Below, piece after piece: positions 45,148 to 54,121 of a stretch of DNA of 64,000 nt. The notes under the pieces were generated by a model. The model made no database searches and had not been told where the DNA came from. It saw only the letters and a program-made list of their open reading frames with translations. How positions within the stretch are numbered: the first letter of the stretch is position 1; each line of letters begins with the position of its first letter. The stretch is from assembly GCF_947179015.1 (NCBI RefSeq), contig NZ_CAMXCM010000001.1:359387-423386 (forward strand), read 5' to 3'. The stretch is from Commensalibacter communis. GTDB taxonomy: Bacteria; Pseudomonadota; Alphaproteobacteria; Acetobacterales; Acetobacteraceae. The position numbers were made by a program, and so were the translations under genes.

Positions 45148-46086
45148 ATGAGAAATATTGTAAAATATGGATTTACAACCTTATTACTATCCGTAAATAT
45201 CTCAGCTTCAGCTGAAGTTGTTCATTCGCTGGATCAGATTAACCCTAAGATGCATAGTCAAGATGGCAAAGCCAATTTTGCAAAAGAAATGAATGGGGAT
45301 ACACTACCCAATGAGTTTGGTAGCGATTTTTGGTCAACGCAGACAGCGTTAAAGCCCAGTGATATAATCAATATTATTGCTCCACAATATAAAAATGACA
45401 AATGGAGTCTGGTGGGGATGAAGGCTTGGCCAGGGCAAAAAGATCGTTATATTGTTGTGGCTTGTTCTACAAAGATAAAAAAAGAGATATTGGATAAATA
45501 TCAAGAAAATAGTTGTTCGTACGAAGTCGATCCAAGAGATAAAATTATTGTAGCTGTTCTGGATTATGATGGCTCAGGAATGCCAAAACTTGCCGCTGAG
45601 CCATATATTGAAACAGTTGCGAGTGATGAAAATGGTTATGTCAACAATGACAATGGAGATGAGCTTGAAAAAAGTGCATTTAATCTAAAAAATAGAGACG
45701 ATGGAGTTGTCGTAGGGAATTTGCAAAATTTAGATTTCGCGCATTACCAAGTAAATCCTCAAACTCTGGCGTTTGGTATTCGTTATGGCGCAGAGGTAGG
45801 GTATTCAGGAGGAAATGCGTCTAATCAATCGATGACTTTGTTTGCTATTATGCAAGGAAAACTTCGTCCGATTTTAAAAACAGATATGTATCATTTTGCA
45901 AATATTGCGGGTGAATGGCATAATGACGGAACTCGCGATCACGATATAACCGAAGAAGAGTATATTTTATCTTTTTTACCCCATCAAACAAATGGATTTT
46001 ACGATATAAAATATACTCAAAAAGGGACTAAAAGTAAGAAAAGCAAAATCTATCGATGGAATAATCAAAAACTATACTATCAATAG
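45148..46086 (+). CDS. Exported protein of unknown function
   Basis: A 312-residue protein with an N-terminal signal peptide ending near ASA-E and no other membrane segment, so periplasmic or secreted. I do not recognise the family. It contains a pair of cysteines (VVACSTK, NSCSYEV) about 20 residues apart that may form a disulfide, many D/N-rich loops (SDENGYVNNDNGDE) and a C-terminus rich in lysine and tyrosine. Start ATG at 45148 (a GTG lies one codon upstream). It is convergent with the helicase gene with 18 bp between stops and no evident terminator. Confidence 0.6.
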   Translation: MRNIVKYGFTTLLLSVNISASAEVVHSLDQINPKMHSQDGKANFAKEMNGDTLPNEFGSDFWSTQTALKPSDIINIIAPQYKNDKWSLVGMKAWPGQKDRYIVVACSTKIKKEILDKYQENSCSYEVDPRDKIIVAVLDYDGSGMPKLAAEPYIETVASDENGYVNNDNGDELEKSAFNLKNRDDGVVVGNLQNLDFAHYQVNPQTLAFGIRYGAEVGYSGGNASNQSMTLFAIMQGKLRPILKTDMYHFANIAGEWHNDGTRDHDITEEEYILSFLPHQTNGFYDIKYTQKGTKSKKSKIYRWNNQKLYYQ

Positions 46087-46104
46087 TTTGCTTTCATTAT
46101 CTTT

Positions 46105-48432
46105 TTATAATTCTGCTTTTCGTCTTTGTTGACGTAATACAGATTCAATCCAGTCATTCAGTTCCCGAGTAGTCTTCTCTGCGGTTTCTAAATCGGGATA
46201 TATTTTAGGAAAACGCAAGGATAACCAACGCCACGCAACAAGACGTTTATGGCGTTTTTCTGCTCGTTCTAACTCTTGACGTGATGCATTGCTTGGATGA
46301 GGAAGCTTGCCAGTGCTGGGTGCAGAAATTTCTTTACCAGCAGCATGATCGGCTGCCCAACGCGTTAAGCGTTGAATACCATTATCACGATCATCAACAG
46401 GACAGACCGAATATGTCCAGCGATCTTTTAATTCTAATCCTTGCACACCTTCTAATGCTGAGGCAATCGCAAAGGTTTCTTCCATCGGGGCGAGGCGATA
46501 ATTCGGATCATCAGGACGTAATACCGCGCGTTTCAATCGTGTTAAAACACCAAACAAGCTGTCAGAGTTAATTTCGTTGGCAATAAGCTGCACAATATCA
46601 CTGTCAGGTTGCACCAAAGGTCGTAAGTCCTTCAGGATTTCAGGCGGTGCTTCTAATTGACGGCGAATGAAATCGGGATCACCAGCACCTGCGAGTAAAC
46701 CAACGGTTCCTGTTTCATGCTTTCCATAACGTCCTGCACGACCGCCAATTTGCTTGACTTCTTGAGACGTAAGGGGACGTCTGCTGGTTCCGTCAAATTT
46801 ATAAATAGTGCTGAAAATCACCCGTTTGATTGACAGGTTCAATCCCATACCAATCGCATCAGTAGCAATCAGGATTTCAGCTTCACCATCATTAAAGCGT
46901 TTAGCTTCGGCACGTCGAACCTCTGGACTTAATGCGCCGTAAATGACAGCAACTCGATGCCCTTTTTGCATAAGAACTGCACGTAAATCCAAGACTTCAC
47001 GCCTGGAAAATGCAATTAACGCATCACCAGCGTGAAGCTGGTTTAGTCGAATAGGGGCAGAAGCTGTTTGTAAAGCACTTTTACGCTCCAGAGAGATTTC
47101 TTCCCAAGGGTCATCACAGAGTCGGGCTATATTTTTAACAATCGGAATACATTCAGGCGATCCCAGAACAAAAACTTGTCGTGCTGGCACACCCATAATC
47201 GCAGCCGTCCAAGCAGCCCCTCGATCTTGGTCGGTCAGCATTTGTGCTTCGTCGATAAGTGCAACATCGACAGGATTATCCATTGGACACATCTCAACTG
47301 TCGCAGCTAAAAACTTGCTATGAGGAATAAGTTGGCGTTCTTCTCCCGTTTTGAGGGATGCGCCGATGTCTCTTTCTGCCAGGGCTTCTTTGAATTCGTG
47401 CGCTAATAAACGTAAAGGAGCCAAAGCAATTCCGCTTTCGCTCTCTGCCATCGTTTTTAAAGCAGTGTAAGATTTTCCACTGTTTGTGGGGCCAGTAACA
47501 ATAGTAATACGGCGTTTTAAACTGCGTGCTGTGACAAAGTGACCTGCATAACGATCCATCGCTGCAACACTGGCAAGGACTTTATTTTTGATATTCAGAT
47601 CACCCAAATTGATAAAAGCGTTCTTTTTCCCTTTGGTTGGTGTATCATTGCGCCAGTTGGAGATTTGAGGGCGTAACGCTTTAATTTCTTTGGGATCAAA
47701 ACGCCAAATATCTTTGCCATGTTTTTTTATTTTTTGGGCAACTGGAATTTTATTTTCAGCAATCCAGCGTAAGACTTCTTTATGAGAACAATGTAGCAAA
47801 GCAGGGATTTCTTTAAAAGAAACAAGGCTGTCTTCCCATTCTCTTTGCTTTTTAATTTCGTCTTTTTTACGATCACGAGCCTTTTGATGAATTTCTTGAT
47901 CTTTTTGCTGCTGCTTTTGCTCTTGATAGACAATATCTTCGATGAAATGTTCGGTAGCATCAGGGTCTAATTGAAAAGCCAATGCAATATCTTGTGCCAT
48001 TAAGCGCAGCGATTTGCTACCAATAATGGGTTTGCCACTATCAAGCAAATCCGTGTAAAGGGTTTGAAACGAGTCATTAGCGTTTTTACCGTTTTGACGT
48101 AGCCGTGTATGAAGGGCTTGTTCTAACGCATTATGTAAAGATTCTTCGTTGGGGTCTGGATCATGAATGAAAGAGACTGCCCAAGCAATATCTTCGGATT
48201 GAATCCAATGTTTATTCTCTTTTTGAACTTGTTTATTTAGATGTTTTGCCCATTCTTTTCTGCGAATAATGCAAAGTAATTTGTTAAAAGTTGCCGTTGA
48301 GATTTCGGTTTGCTCTGGTTGTAAATTACGAGCAATTAATTTTAATAACCGAGGTTCTTCTTGAGCACTTAGGGTAATAGGGCTTTGTTGTAATGCTTTT
48401 TGTAAGGCAAGTTCAGCAGGAGATAAATTCAT
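46105..48432 (-). CDS. Suv3-like DExH RNA helicase
   Basis: A 775-residue superfamily 2 helicase related to mitochondrial Suv3. Motif I is GPTNSGKSYT (K320), motif II is DEAQ in VALIDEAQMLT, motif V is ATDAIGMGLNL and motif VI is QIGGRAGR. The C-terminal part follows the Suv3 layout (Suv3 C domain, RWLSLRFPKIYPD). The N-terminal 300 residues are helical and charged and include a small helix-turn-helix-like segment (SFKEIPALLHCSHKEVLRWIAENKIPV) just before the motor. It probably acts in RNA turnover. I chose the ATG at 48432, with GGAAATTC upstream, over a TTG at 48462. Confidence 0.85.
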   Translation of the reverse strand: MNLSPAELALQKALQQSPITLSAQEEPRLLKLIARNLQPEQTEISTATFNKLLCIIRRKEWAKHLNKQVQKENKHWIQSEDIAWAVSFIHDPDPNEESLHNALEQALHTRLRQNGKNANDSFQTLYTDLLDSGKPIIGSKSLRLMAQDIALAFQLDPDATEHFIEDIVYQEQKQQQKDQEIHQKARDRKKDEIKKQREWEDSLVSFKEIPALLHCSHKEVLRWIAENKIPVAQKIKKHGKDIWRFDPKEIKALRPQISNWRNDTPTKGKKNAFINLGDLNIKNKVLASVAAMDRYAGHFVTARSLKRRITIVTGPTNSGKSYTALKTMAESESGIALAPLRLLAHEFKEALAERDIGASLKTGEERQLIPHSKFLAATVEMCPMDNPVDVALIDEAQMLTDQDRGAAWTAAIMGVPARQVFVLGSPECIPIVKNIARLCDDPWEEISLERKSALQTASAPIRLNQLHAGDALIAFSRREVLDLRAVLMQKGHRVAVIYGALSPEVRRAEAKRFNDGEAEILIATDAIGMGLNLSIKRVIFSTIYKFDGTSRRPLTSQEVKQIGGRAGRYGKHETGTVGLLAGAGDPDFIRRQLEAPPEILKDLRPLVQPDSDIVQLIANEINSDSLFGVLTRLKRAVLRPDDPNYRLAPMEETFAIASALEGVQGLELKDRWTYSVCPVDDRDNGIQRLTRWAADHAAGKEISAPSTGKLPHPSNASRQELERAEKRHKRLVAWRWLSLRFPKIYPDLETAEKTTRELNDWIESVLRQQRRKAEL

Positions 48433-48758
48433 GAATTTCCAAAAAATAAAGGATATGTCCAAAAGTAAAAAGAGAATAAAATCAAAGAAGTTATTGAAAG
48501 TGCAAACGGATTTCGAATATAACTAAGAATGATTATAATCTATTGATTTTTATTTTGTCACTTTAAATAGCTTTGAGGCATGATATTAGCTATTATTTAA
48601 CGAAAAGAGTAGTGATAATTTTTTAAAGTTAAAAAAACTTATAAATACTCTTTGAAATCTGTTCAATTTTGGATAGGAATGGGTTAAAGTACATTCGAAA
48701 TGTGAATAATTTTTATTTACGCAATAATTTAGGTTAATTTAGTAGGAGCCTCTTTATA
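48433..48758. other. Divergent promoter region of helicase and fpr
   Basis: A 326-bp AT-rich gap. It contains a small palindrome ACATTCGAAATGT (48691-48703) about 55 bp before the fpr start, a possible regulator site, and a good ribosome site (AGGAG) before fpr. I see no ORF or RNA gene. Confidence 0.45.
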
Positions 48759-49589
48759 ATGTCTGAACCAATCGTTATTGATAGTTCTTTTCGTCTGACA
48801 GACCCAACCAAAGAATATAGCCATTTAAATGCAGAAAAAGTGTTGACGGTTCATCATTGGACTGATCGTTTATTTTCATTTACTTGTACTCGCACATCCA
48901 GCCTGCGCTTTGAGAACGGTCAATTTTGTATGATTGGGATCGAAGTTGACGGTAAGCCTTTGTTGCGTGCGTACAGCGTCGCTAGTGCAAATTATGAAGA
49001 AGAGTTAGAATTCTTATCTATCAAGGTTCCAGATGGTCCATTAACCTCTCGTCTATGCCATATGCAAGTTGGCGATACGGTTTTAATTGGGCGTAAACCA
49101 ACGGGGACATTGGTGCTATCTAATTTAAAGCCAGGTCGTAACTTGTACTTCTTCTCCACCGGAACTGGGCTTGCACCTTTTATGAGTCTGATTCGTGATC
49201 CTGAAGTCTATGAAAATTTTGATCATGTGATTTTAACACATGGCGTTCGTACTGTGGGTGAATTGGCATATCGTGATTATATTACCAAAGAACTTCCAAA
49301 TCATGAATTCCTTGGTGAAGATATTGCTAAAAAGTTGATTTATTATCCAACGGTTACGCGTGAAGATTTTCCTGTTCGTGATCGTATTACAACTTTGGTG
49401 AATAATGAGAAATTGTTCTCTGACATTAACTTACCTGTGATGGATCCAGAATTGGATAGAGCCATGATTTGTGGTTCACCAGAAATGTTGGTTGAAATCA
49501 AAGCTATTCTTGAAAATCGTGGCTTTACGGAAGGGAACGGGAATTCTCCTGGTTCTTTCGTTATTGAAAAAGCATTTGCGGAGCAATAA
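48759..49589 (+). CDS. fpr: Ferredoxin/flavodoxin--NADP reductase
   Basis: A 276-residue FAD enzyme that shuttles electrons between NADPH and ferredoxin or flavodoxin. The FAD motif is RAYSVAS (70-76), the NADP pocket GTGLAPF (135-141), and the C-terminus ends GSFVIEKAFAEQ, close to the VEKAF-type tail of bacterial class I FPRs. The length fits the alphaproteobacterial/Azotobacter type. The glutathione reductase gene follows after 3 bp, so the two form a redox operon likely tied to oxidative stress. Confidence 0.94.
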   Translation: MSEPIVIDSSFRLTDPTKEYSHLNAEKVLTVHHWTDRLFSFTCTRTSSLRFENGQFCMIGIEVDGKPLLRAYSVASANYEEELEFLSIKVPDGPLTSRLCHMQVGDTVLIGRKPTGTLVLSNLKPGRNLYFFSTGTGLAPFMSLIRDPEVYENFDHVILTHGVRTVGELAYRDYITKELPNHEFLGEDIAKKLIYYPTVTREDFPVRDRITTLVNNEKLFSDINLPVMDPELDRAMICGSPEMLVEIKAILENRGFTEGNGNSPGSFVIEKAFAEQ

Positions 49590-49592
49590 TTA

Positions 49593-50990
49593 ATGACATA
49601 TGACTTTGACCTTATCGTAATCGGAGCAGGTTCTGGTGGCGTTCGTTGCGCACGAATTGCTGCTGGACATGGCGCGAAAGTTGCCATTATTGAAAAACAA
49701 CATTGGGGTGGAACCTGTGTAAATATTGGTTGTGTTCCTAAGAAGTTAATGATGTTTGCCAGCACCTTTGGCGATTTGGTCGAAGATAGTCATGGATATG
49801 GCTGGGATACGAAAAAAGGTCAGCATCATTGGCAACAGTTGATTGAAGCAAAAGATAAGGAAATTAATCGTTTAAACGGTATTTACGTATCAATGCTTCA
49901 AAAAGCTGGTGTGACGATCTTTAGAGGCGCAGCCTCTTTTAAAGATGCACATACGATTAATATCGCACAAAGCGTTTTATCTGAAGATAATGCTCAAGGT
50001 AAATTAAATATTACCGCAAAGCATATTGTGATTGCGACCGGTTCATCACCAAGTCTTTTAGATATTGAAGGCAAAGAACACGCAATCGTTTCTGACCAAG
50101 CTTTTTATTTAAAAGAACGCCCTCAGAGAGTATCGATTGTAGGTTCCGGATATATTGGGATTGAATTTGCTGGTATTTTCGCAGGTTTGGGATCTCAAGT
50201 AGATTTAGTTTATCGACAATCGGTTCCCTTACGTGGGTTCGATCAAGATATGCGTGAAGCGTTATATGATGCTATTGATGCACGCTCTAATATTACGCAA
50301 CATACTAGGGTATCACCTGTTAAAGTTGTTAAAAATGATGATGCTTACCAGCTTCATTTAGATAATGACGAAGTGATTACAACGGATTGCGTATTTTTTG
50401 CAACGGGTCGCCATCCTAATATCGAAGGGCTGGAGTTAGATCTGGCTGGGGTAGGCGTGACTAAGAAAAAACAAATTATCGTTAATGATGATTTTGTCAC
50501 TTCTACTCCTAATATTTACGCTATTGGCGATGTGATCGATAAGATTAATTTAACACCTGTTGCTATTGCTCAGGGACATGCGCTAGCAGATCGTCTATTC
50601 GCAGGAAAAACTCGTAAGAGTGCTTATGATGCAACGCCTAAAGCAGTTTTCTTTTATCCGCCTTTGGCAAGTGTTGGATTGTCAGAAGAAGAGGCAGCTG
50701 AAAAAGGTGAAGTGGAGATTTACATTTCACAATTCACATCAATGAAGTATGCATTTACCCAGCGTAAAGTTAAAACTTATATCAAGATGATTGTTGATAA
50801 AGCCTCACAACATGTTGTTGGATTGCATATGCTTGGTGATGATGCCCCTGAAATTATGCAAGGGTTTGCGGTCGCCATTGCTTCGGGTTTAACGAAAAGT
50901 GATTTCGATCAAACGATTGGTATTCATCCATCTTCAGCTGAAGAGCTTGTTACGTTAAGACAAGTAACAAGAACCAGCCAAAAACAATAA
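49593..50990 (+). CDS. gor: Glutathione-disulfide reductase
   Basis: A 465-residue flavoprotein disulfide reductase that regenerates glutathione with NADPH. The FAD fold is IGAGSGGVRCARIAA, the redox-active pair is C42/C47 in GGTCVNIGCVPKK, the NADP fold is IVGSGYIGIEFAGIFAGLGS, and the catalytic base is in GIHPSSAEELVTLR. The CVNIGC spacing and the HPSSAEE end separate it from lipoamide dehydrogenase. Start ATG is 3 bp after fpr. Confidence 0.94.
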   Translation: MTYDFDLIVIGAGSGGVRCARIAAGHGAKVAIIEKQHWGGTCVNIGCVPKKLMMFASTFGDLVEDSHGYGWDTKKGQHHWQQLIEAKDKEINRLNGIYVSMLQKAGVTIFRGAASFKDAHTINIAQSVLSEDNAQGKLNITAKHIVIATGSSPSLLDIEGKEHAIVSDQAFYLKERPQRVSIVGSGYIGIEFAGIFAGLGSQVDLVYRQSVPLRGFDQDMREALYDAIDARSNITQHTRVSPVKVVKNDDAYQLHLDNDEVITTDCVFFATGRHPNIEGLELDLAGVGVTKKKQIIVNDDFVTSTPNIYAIGDVIDKINLTPVAIAQGHALADRLFAGKTRKSAYDATPKAVFFYPPLASVGLSEEEAAEKGEVEIYISQFTSMKYAFTQRKVKTYIKMIVDKASQHVVGLHMLGDDAPEIMQGFAVAIASGLTKSDFDQTIGIHPSSAEELVTLRQVTRTSQKQ

Positions 50991-50998
50991 TACTATAA

Positions 50999-51409
50999 TT
51001 ATCTTGGGGTTAACCAACCATTGCCAGTTGAGTCCCCAAGTTTACCGCTGCCCATTGGGCCACTTTCCCTGTAAGCAGTTCCGTAACGTGAGAGATTAGC
51101 CCCACTGACAGGATCTTTTCCTTCTTTTAACGCCTGCTGGTGCTCTGGATCAGGACCTTTGGTCATATCCATCGAGGGCGCATAAGTATAACCAGGAGGT
51201 GGGGCTCTACGACCACGAACGGTAATATGTTCGCCATTACCAGAGTTATTATTTCCAGAGGTTGAGGACTGTGCATTCGTGGACTGTCCTGAAAGACCTG
51301 GTAATGTGGCACTGTTAGAGTTCACATTCATCTCTTGTGCATAACTGTTTGTTATGAGTAAAGGCGTGATTAGGAATAGCCCGTATAAGCTATGTTTCAG
51401 CCAGTGCAT
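50999..51409 (-). CDS. Exported low-complexity protein of unknown function
   Basis: A 136-residue protein with a signal peptide ending at SYA-Q. The mature part is rich in Ser, Asn and Gly, followed by HITVRGRRAPPPGYTYAPSMDM and a C-terminal GSGKLGDSTGNGWLTPR. The ITVRGRR piece resembles the start of the mature part of TonB-dependent receptors, but there is no plug or barrel. I do not recognise it. It is convergent with gor, with 8 bp between stops. Confidence 0.55.
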   Translation of the reverse strand: MHWLKHSLYGLFLITPLLITNSYAQEMNVNSNSATLPGLSGQSTNAQSSTSGNNNSGNGEHITVRGRRAPPPGYTYAPSMDMTKGPDPEHQQALKEGKDPVSGANLSRYGTAYRESGPMGSGKLGDSTGNGWLTPR

Positions 51410-51718
51410 TTTAATATCCTTTTACTTCTTTGAGCGGTAAGAATTGCATATTCTATAATAAATACAATTCATTTTATATAAAACTGATAAGAAAATATAG
51501 ATTCAAAATGATTTATTTGTGGCAAGTTCATTAAAATCTGATCAAACAGAATAAATAAAATTCATTGTTTTATTAAAGAATAAATGGGTTTATTGTCCAA
51601 AATTGAGTTGACGACAGTTCATATGATATTATTGATTCTAGGAATTGAGAGGCAAGCTATTATTTTTATAGATTTTTGCTTAATCTAAAATAGTATTGTT
51701 TTTTAGAGGGTAACTGTG
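51410..51718. other. Divergent intergenic region before the SUKH gene
   Basis: A 309-bp AT-rich gap between the exported low-complexity protein and the SMI1/KNR4 gene. It must hold both promoters; I see no hairpin, ORF or RNA gene worth naming. Confidence 0.4.
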
Positions 51719-52300
51719 ATGGATCTTCAAGCGATTAATCCGATTGTTTATAATGCTTGGTTACAAAGAAAAAACGGAGGGTCACGTTATTATACGCCAA
51801 GTACAATTGAGCAATTACAGCAAATTGAAGATAGGGTCGGCTGTCATTTGCCTGCGGATTTTACTGAATTTATGCTTAAGTATTCATGTGTTGCACCGAC
51901 ACCGAAAAATAAATGTTCATGCTTTAAAGTGGACTACGTCACAGGTGCTAAACTTGGGATGATTTGGGGTTTAGTAGATTGTGCAAAATCAATTATAGAC
52001 GCTACGGCATTTTATCATGAAACCTCTCCATATAATGATGAAATTGGCCCTAGATTACCAAAATCTTTGTTACCTTTGACCAGAAGTGAAGAGGCTGCTT
52101 TATTGATTGATTTGCGACCAGAAAGTTTTGGCAATATCCTTTATCATCCTGATTTGACTTATTATACGTTTGGCACGGATCTTAATGATTGGTGGAGAGT
52201 GGGCTATGTTGCACCAACTTTTACAGATATGCTTAAAGAGTTAAATACTGAAGAAGTCATTTGCCAACGTTATAACTTGCAACTTGGGAACTATGACTAG
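51719..52300 (+). CDS. SMI1/KNR4 (SUKH) domain protein
   Basis: A 193-residue soluble protein with a SUKH-type fold. The family pattern appears in TPSTIEQLQQIEDRVGCHLPADFTEFMLKYS, in the central aromatic region, and near the end in TYYTFGTDLNDWWRVGYVAPTFTDML. In bacteria these domains are best known as immunity proteins against polymorphic toxins. No toxin-like gene is adjacent. I chose the ATG at 51719, 8 bp after GAGGG, over the GTG at 51716. Its role as an orphan immunity protein is inferred only from the family. Confidence 0.75.
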   Translation: MDLQAINPIVYNAWLQRKNGGSRYYTPSTIEQLQQIEDRVGCHLPADFTEFMLKYSCVAPTPKNKCSCFKVDYVTGAKLGMIWGLVDCAKSIIDATAFYHETSPYNDEIGPRLPKSLLPLTRSEEAALLIDLRPESFGNILYHPDLTYYTFGTDLNDWWRVGYVAPTFTDMLKELNTEEVICQRYNLQLGNYD

Positions 52301-52342
52301 ATTTACTTTGCATATTGACAGTAGGAACGACAAGCTGAAGTT

Positions 52343-53050
52343 TTATCTGTGATTTACTCTTCTTGCTAAATAATCTCCAACCCATTGAATGGCAGAAATC
52401 ATAATGACCAATAATATAGTAACAATCAAAGTAATATCATTTCTATAATCTTGATATCCGTATTTAATAGCATATCGTCCCAATCCGCCTGCACCAATCG
52501 TTCCAGCCATTGCTGAAATGCCAATAACAAGAATAATGGTAACCGTAAAGCCAGAAATTAATCCAGGTAAAGCTTCGGGTAAAAGAACTTCTCTGATAAT
52601 GGTTAATCGGCTGCCACCCATTGCTTTGACGGCTTCTATCAATCCTTGATCGACTTCTTTTAAAGAAACCTCAGCAATGCGGGTAAAGTAAGGAATGGTT
52701 GCAATGGATAAAGGAATAATAGCGGCTTCTGTTCCAATAGACGTTCCTATGATAAATCGTGTCACAGGGATTAAAGCGACTAATAGAATGATAAAGGGAA
52801 TAGAGCGAAATATATTGATGATAATACTGACAATTTTATTAGAAATAGGGGCAGGGCGTAACCCGTCAGGTGCAGTAATGACTAAGAATAAAGCAATCGG
52901 TAGTCCACCAATCAATGTTAAAAAGCTACAAGCAGCAGTCATTTCTGCTGTATCTGCAATGGCTTGATAGAGTTGCGTTAACAGGTAGGGTGAGAGATGA
53001 AGTGTGTTTGCAATAAAAGCGTTCATTTGATCTAAACTAGAGGTTAACAT
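52343..53050 (-). CDS. metI: Methionine ABC transporter permease
   Basis: A 235-residue inner-membrane permease with about five to six helices. The cytoplasmic EAA loop reads EAVKAMGGSRLTIIREVLLPEALPGLI, the coupling site to the ATPase. It belongs to the MetI family for D/L-methionine uptake. I chose the ATG at 53050, which overlaps metN by 14 bp; a TTG at 53065 and ATG at 53026 are alternatives. Last gene of the metQ-metN-metI operon. Confidence 0.92.
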   Translation of the reverse strand: MLTSSLDQMNAFIANTLHLSPYLLTQLYQAIADTAEMTAACSFLTLIGGLPIALFLVITAPDGLRPAPISNKIVSIIINIFRSIPFIILLVALIPVTRFIIGTSIGTEAAIIPLSIATIPYFTRIAEVSLKEVDQGLIEAVKAMGGSRLTIIREVLLPEALPGLISGFTVTIILVIGISAMAGTIGAGGLGRYAIKYGYQDYRNDITLIVTILLVIMISAIQWVGDYLARRVNHR

Positions 53051-54092
53051 ATCCAATTCTTTCAACTGTTTCTACACCCATTGATGCCAAAGCATGAATT
53101 GTTTTGTCGCAATCTTTTGCAGGAACAGCCAGGAATGACGTGCCGATAGGGGTTTCCCTGATATGAGAGATACTTCCTTCTAACAAAGAAGCAGAAATAG
53201 AAAAATCTTTTTGTAAGTCAGCAATGAGCGGTTTTCTGACGACATTGCCAAACATAATGACATGCAAAATCGCATAATCATTAGGTGCAGGTTCATCATG
53301 TAATAGGTTCGTAATGCTGGCTGGTAAAGAAGGTTGTTCTTCGGTTAATAATTGTTTTGTTGTCTCTGTCTTAGGATGAGAAAATATATGAGCAACAGCA
53401 CCTTCTTCAATAATCTGTCCTTTTTGGAGGACAATAACACGATCTGCCAATAAGCGAATAACACTCATCTCATGCGTAATCAAAATGATTGTGAGCTTTA
53501 GCTCTTTGTTGATTTGCAATAATAATTCAATAATTGAACGGGTGGTTTCTGGATCAAGGGCAGAGGTTGCTTCGTCGCAAAGCAGTAATGCAGGATCGGC
53601 GGCTAATGCTCTTGCTATACCTACACGTTGTTTTTGCCCGCCTGAAAGCTGTGCAGGATAATTATTGGCTTTATCAGGCAATCCAACTAAATTAAGTAAC
53701 TCTTGTGCTTTTTGATATCGTTTTGCTTTTGGCATACCAGATATTTTAAGAGGTAAAGCAACATTTTTTAAAACGGTTTTATTACTGATTAAGTTAAAGT
53801 GTTGAAAGACAAGCCCAATTTTCTGACGCAAAGGTAGTAATTCTTTACGAGGCAAATTAGCAATATCTTTCCCTTCAATTTTGACCTTACCCGTATCAGG
53901 TTGCTCTAATCCAGCCAAACAACGTAAAAGGGTTGTTTTTCCAGCGCCAGAATGTCCGATAATTCCTAATATTTCACCTTTTTTAACAGAGAAAGAAAGG
54001 TGAGACAAAGCAATATGATTGTCGAAATTTCGGCAAACATCGTCAAATTCGACGACAGGAACATCAGGGGTGTTTTCAGAAGGTAAGATCAT
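53037..54092 (-). CDS. metN: Methionine ABC transporter ATP-binding protein
   Basis: A 351-residue ABC ATPase. Walker A is GHSGAGKT (46-53), the signature is LSGGQKQRVGIARALA, and Walker B is LLCDEATSALD. The C-terminal 75 residues form an NIL domain (HVIMFGNVVRKPLIADL ... GTSFLAV), which in E. coli MetN senses cytoplasmic methionine and shuts off uptake. The operon order is metQ-metN-metI with gaps of 29 bp and an overlap. Confidence 0.96.
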   Translation of the reverse strand: MILPSENTPDVPVVEFDDVCRNFDNHIALSHLSFSVKKGEILGIIGHSGAGKTTLLRCLAGLEQPDTGKVKIEGKDIANLPRKELLPLRQKIGLVFQHFNLISNKTVLKNVALPLKISGMPKAKRYQKAQELLNLVGLPDKANNYPAQLSGGQKQRVGIARALAADPALLLCDEATSALDPETTRSIIELLLQINKELKLTIILITHEMSVIRLLADRVIVLQKGQIIEEGAVAHIFSHPKTETTKQLLTEEQPSLPASITNLLHDEPAPNDYAILHVIMFGNVVRKPLIADLQKDFSISASLLEGSISHIRETPIGTSFLAVPAKDCDKTIHALASMGVETVERIGYVNL

Positions 54093-54121
54093 TTTTTAAA
54101 AATATATAGTAAAGAAAAGGT

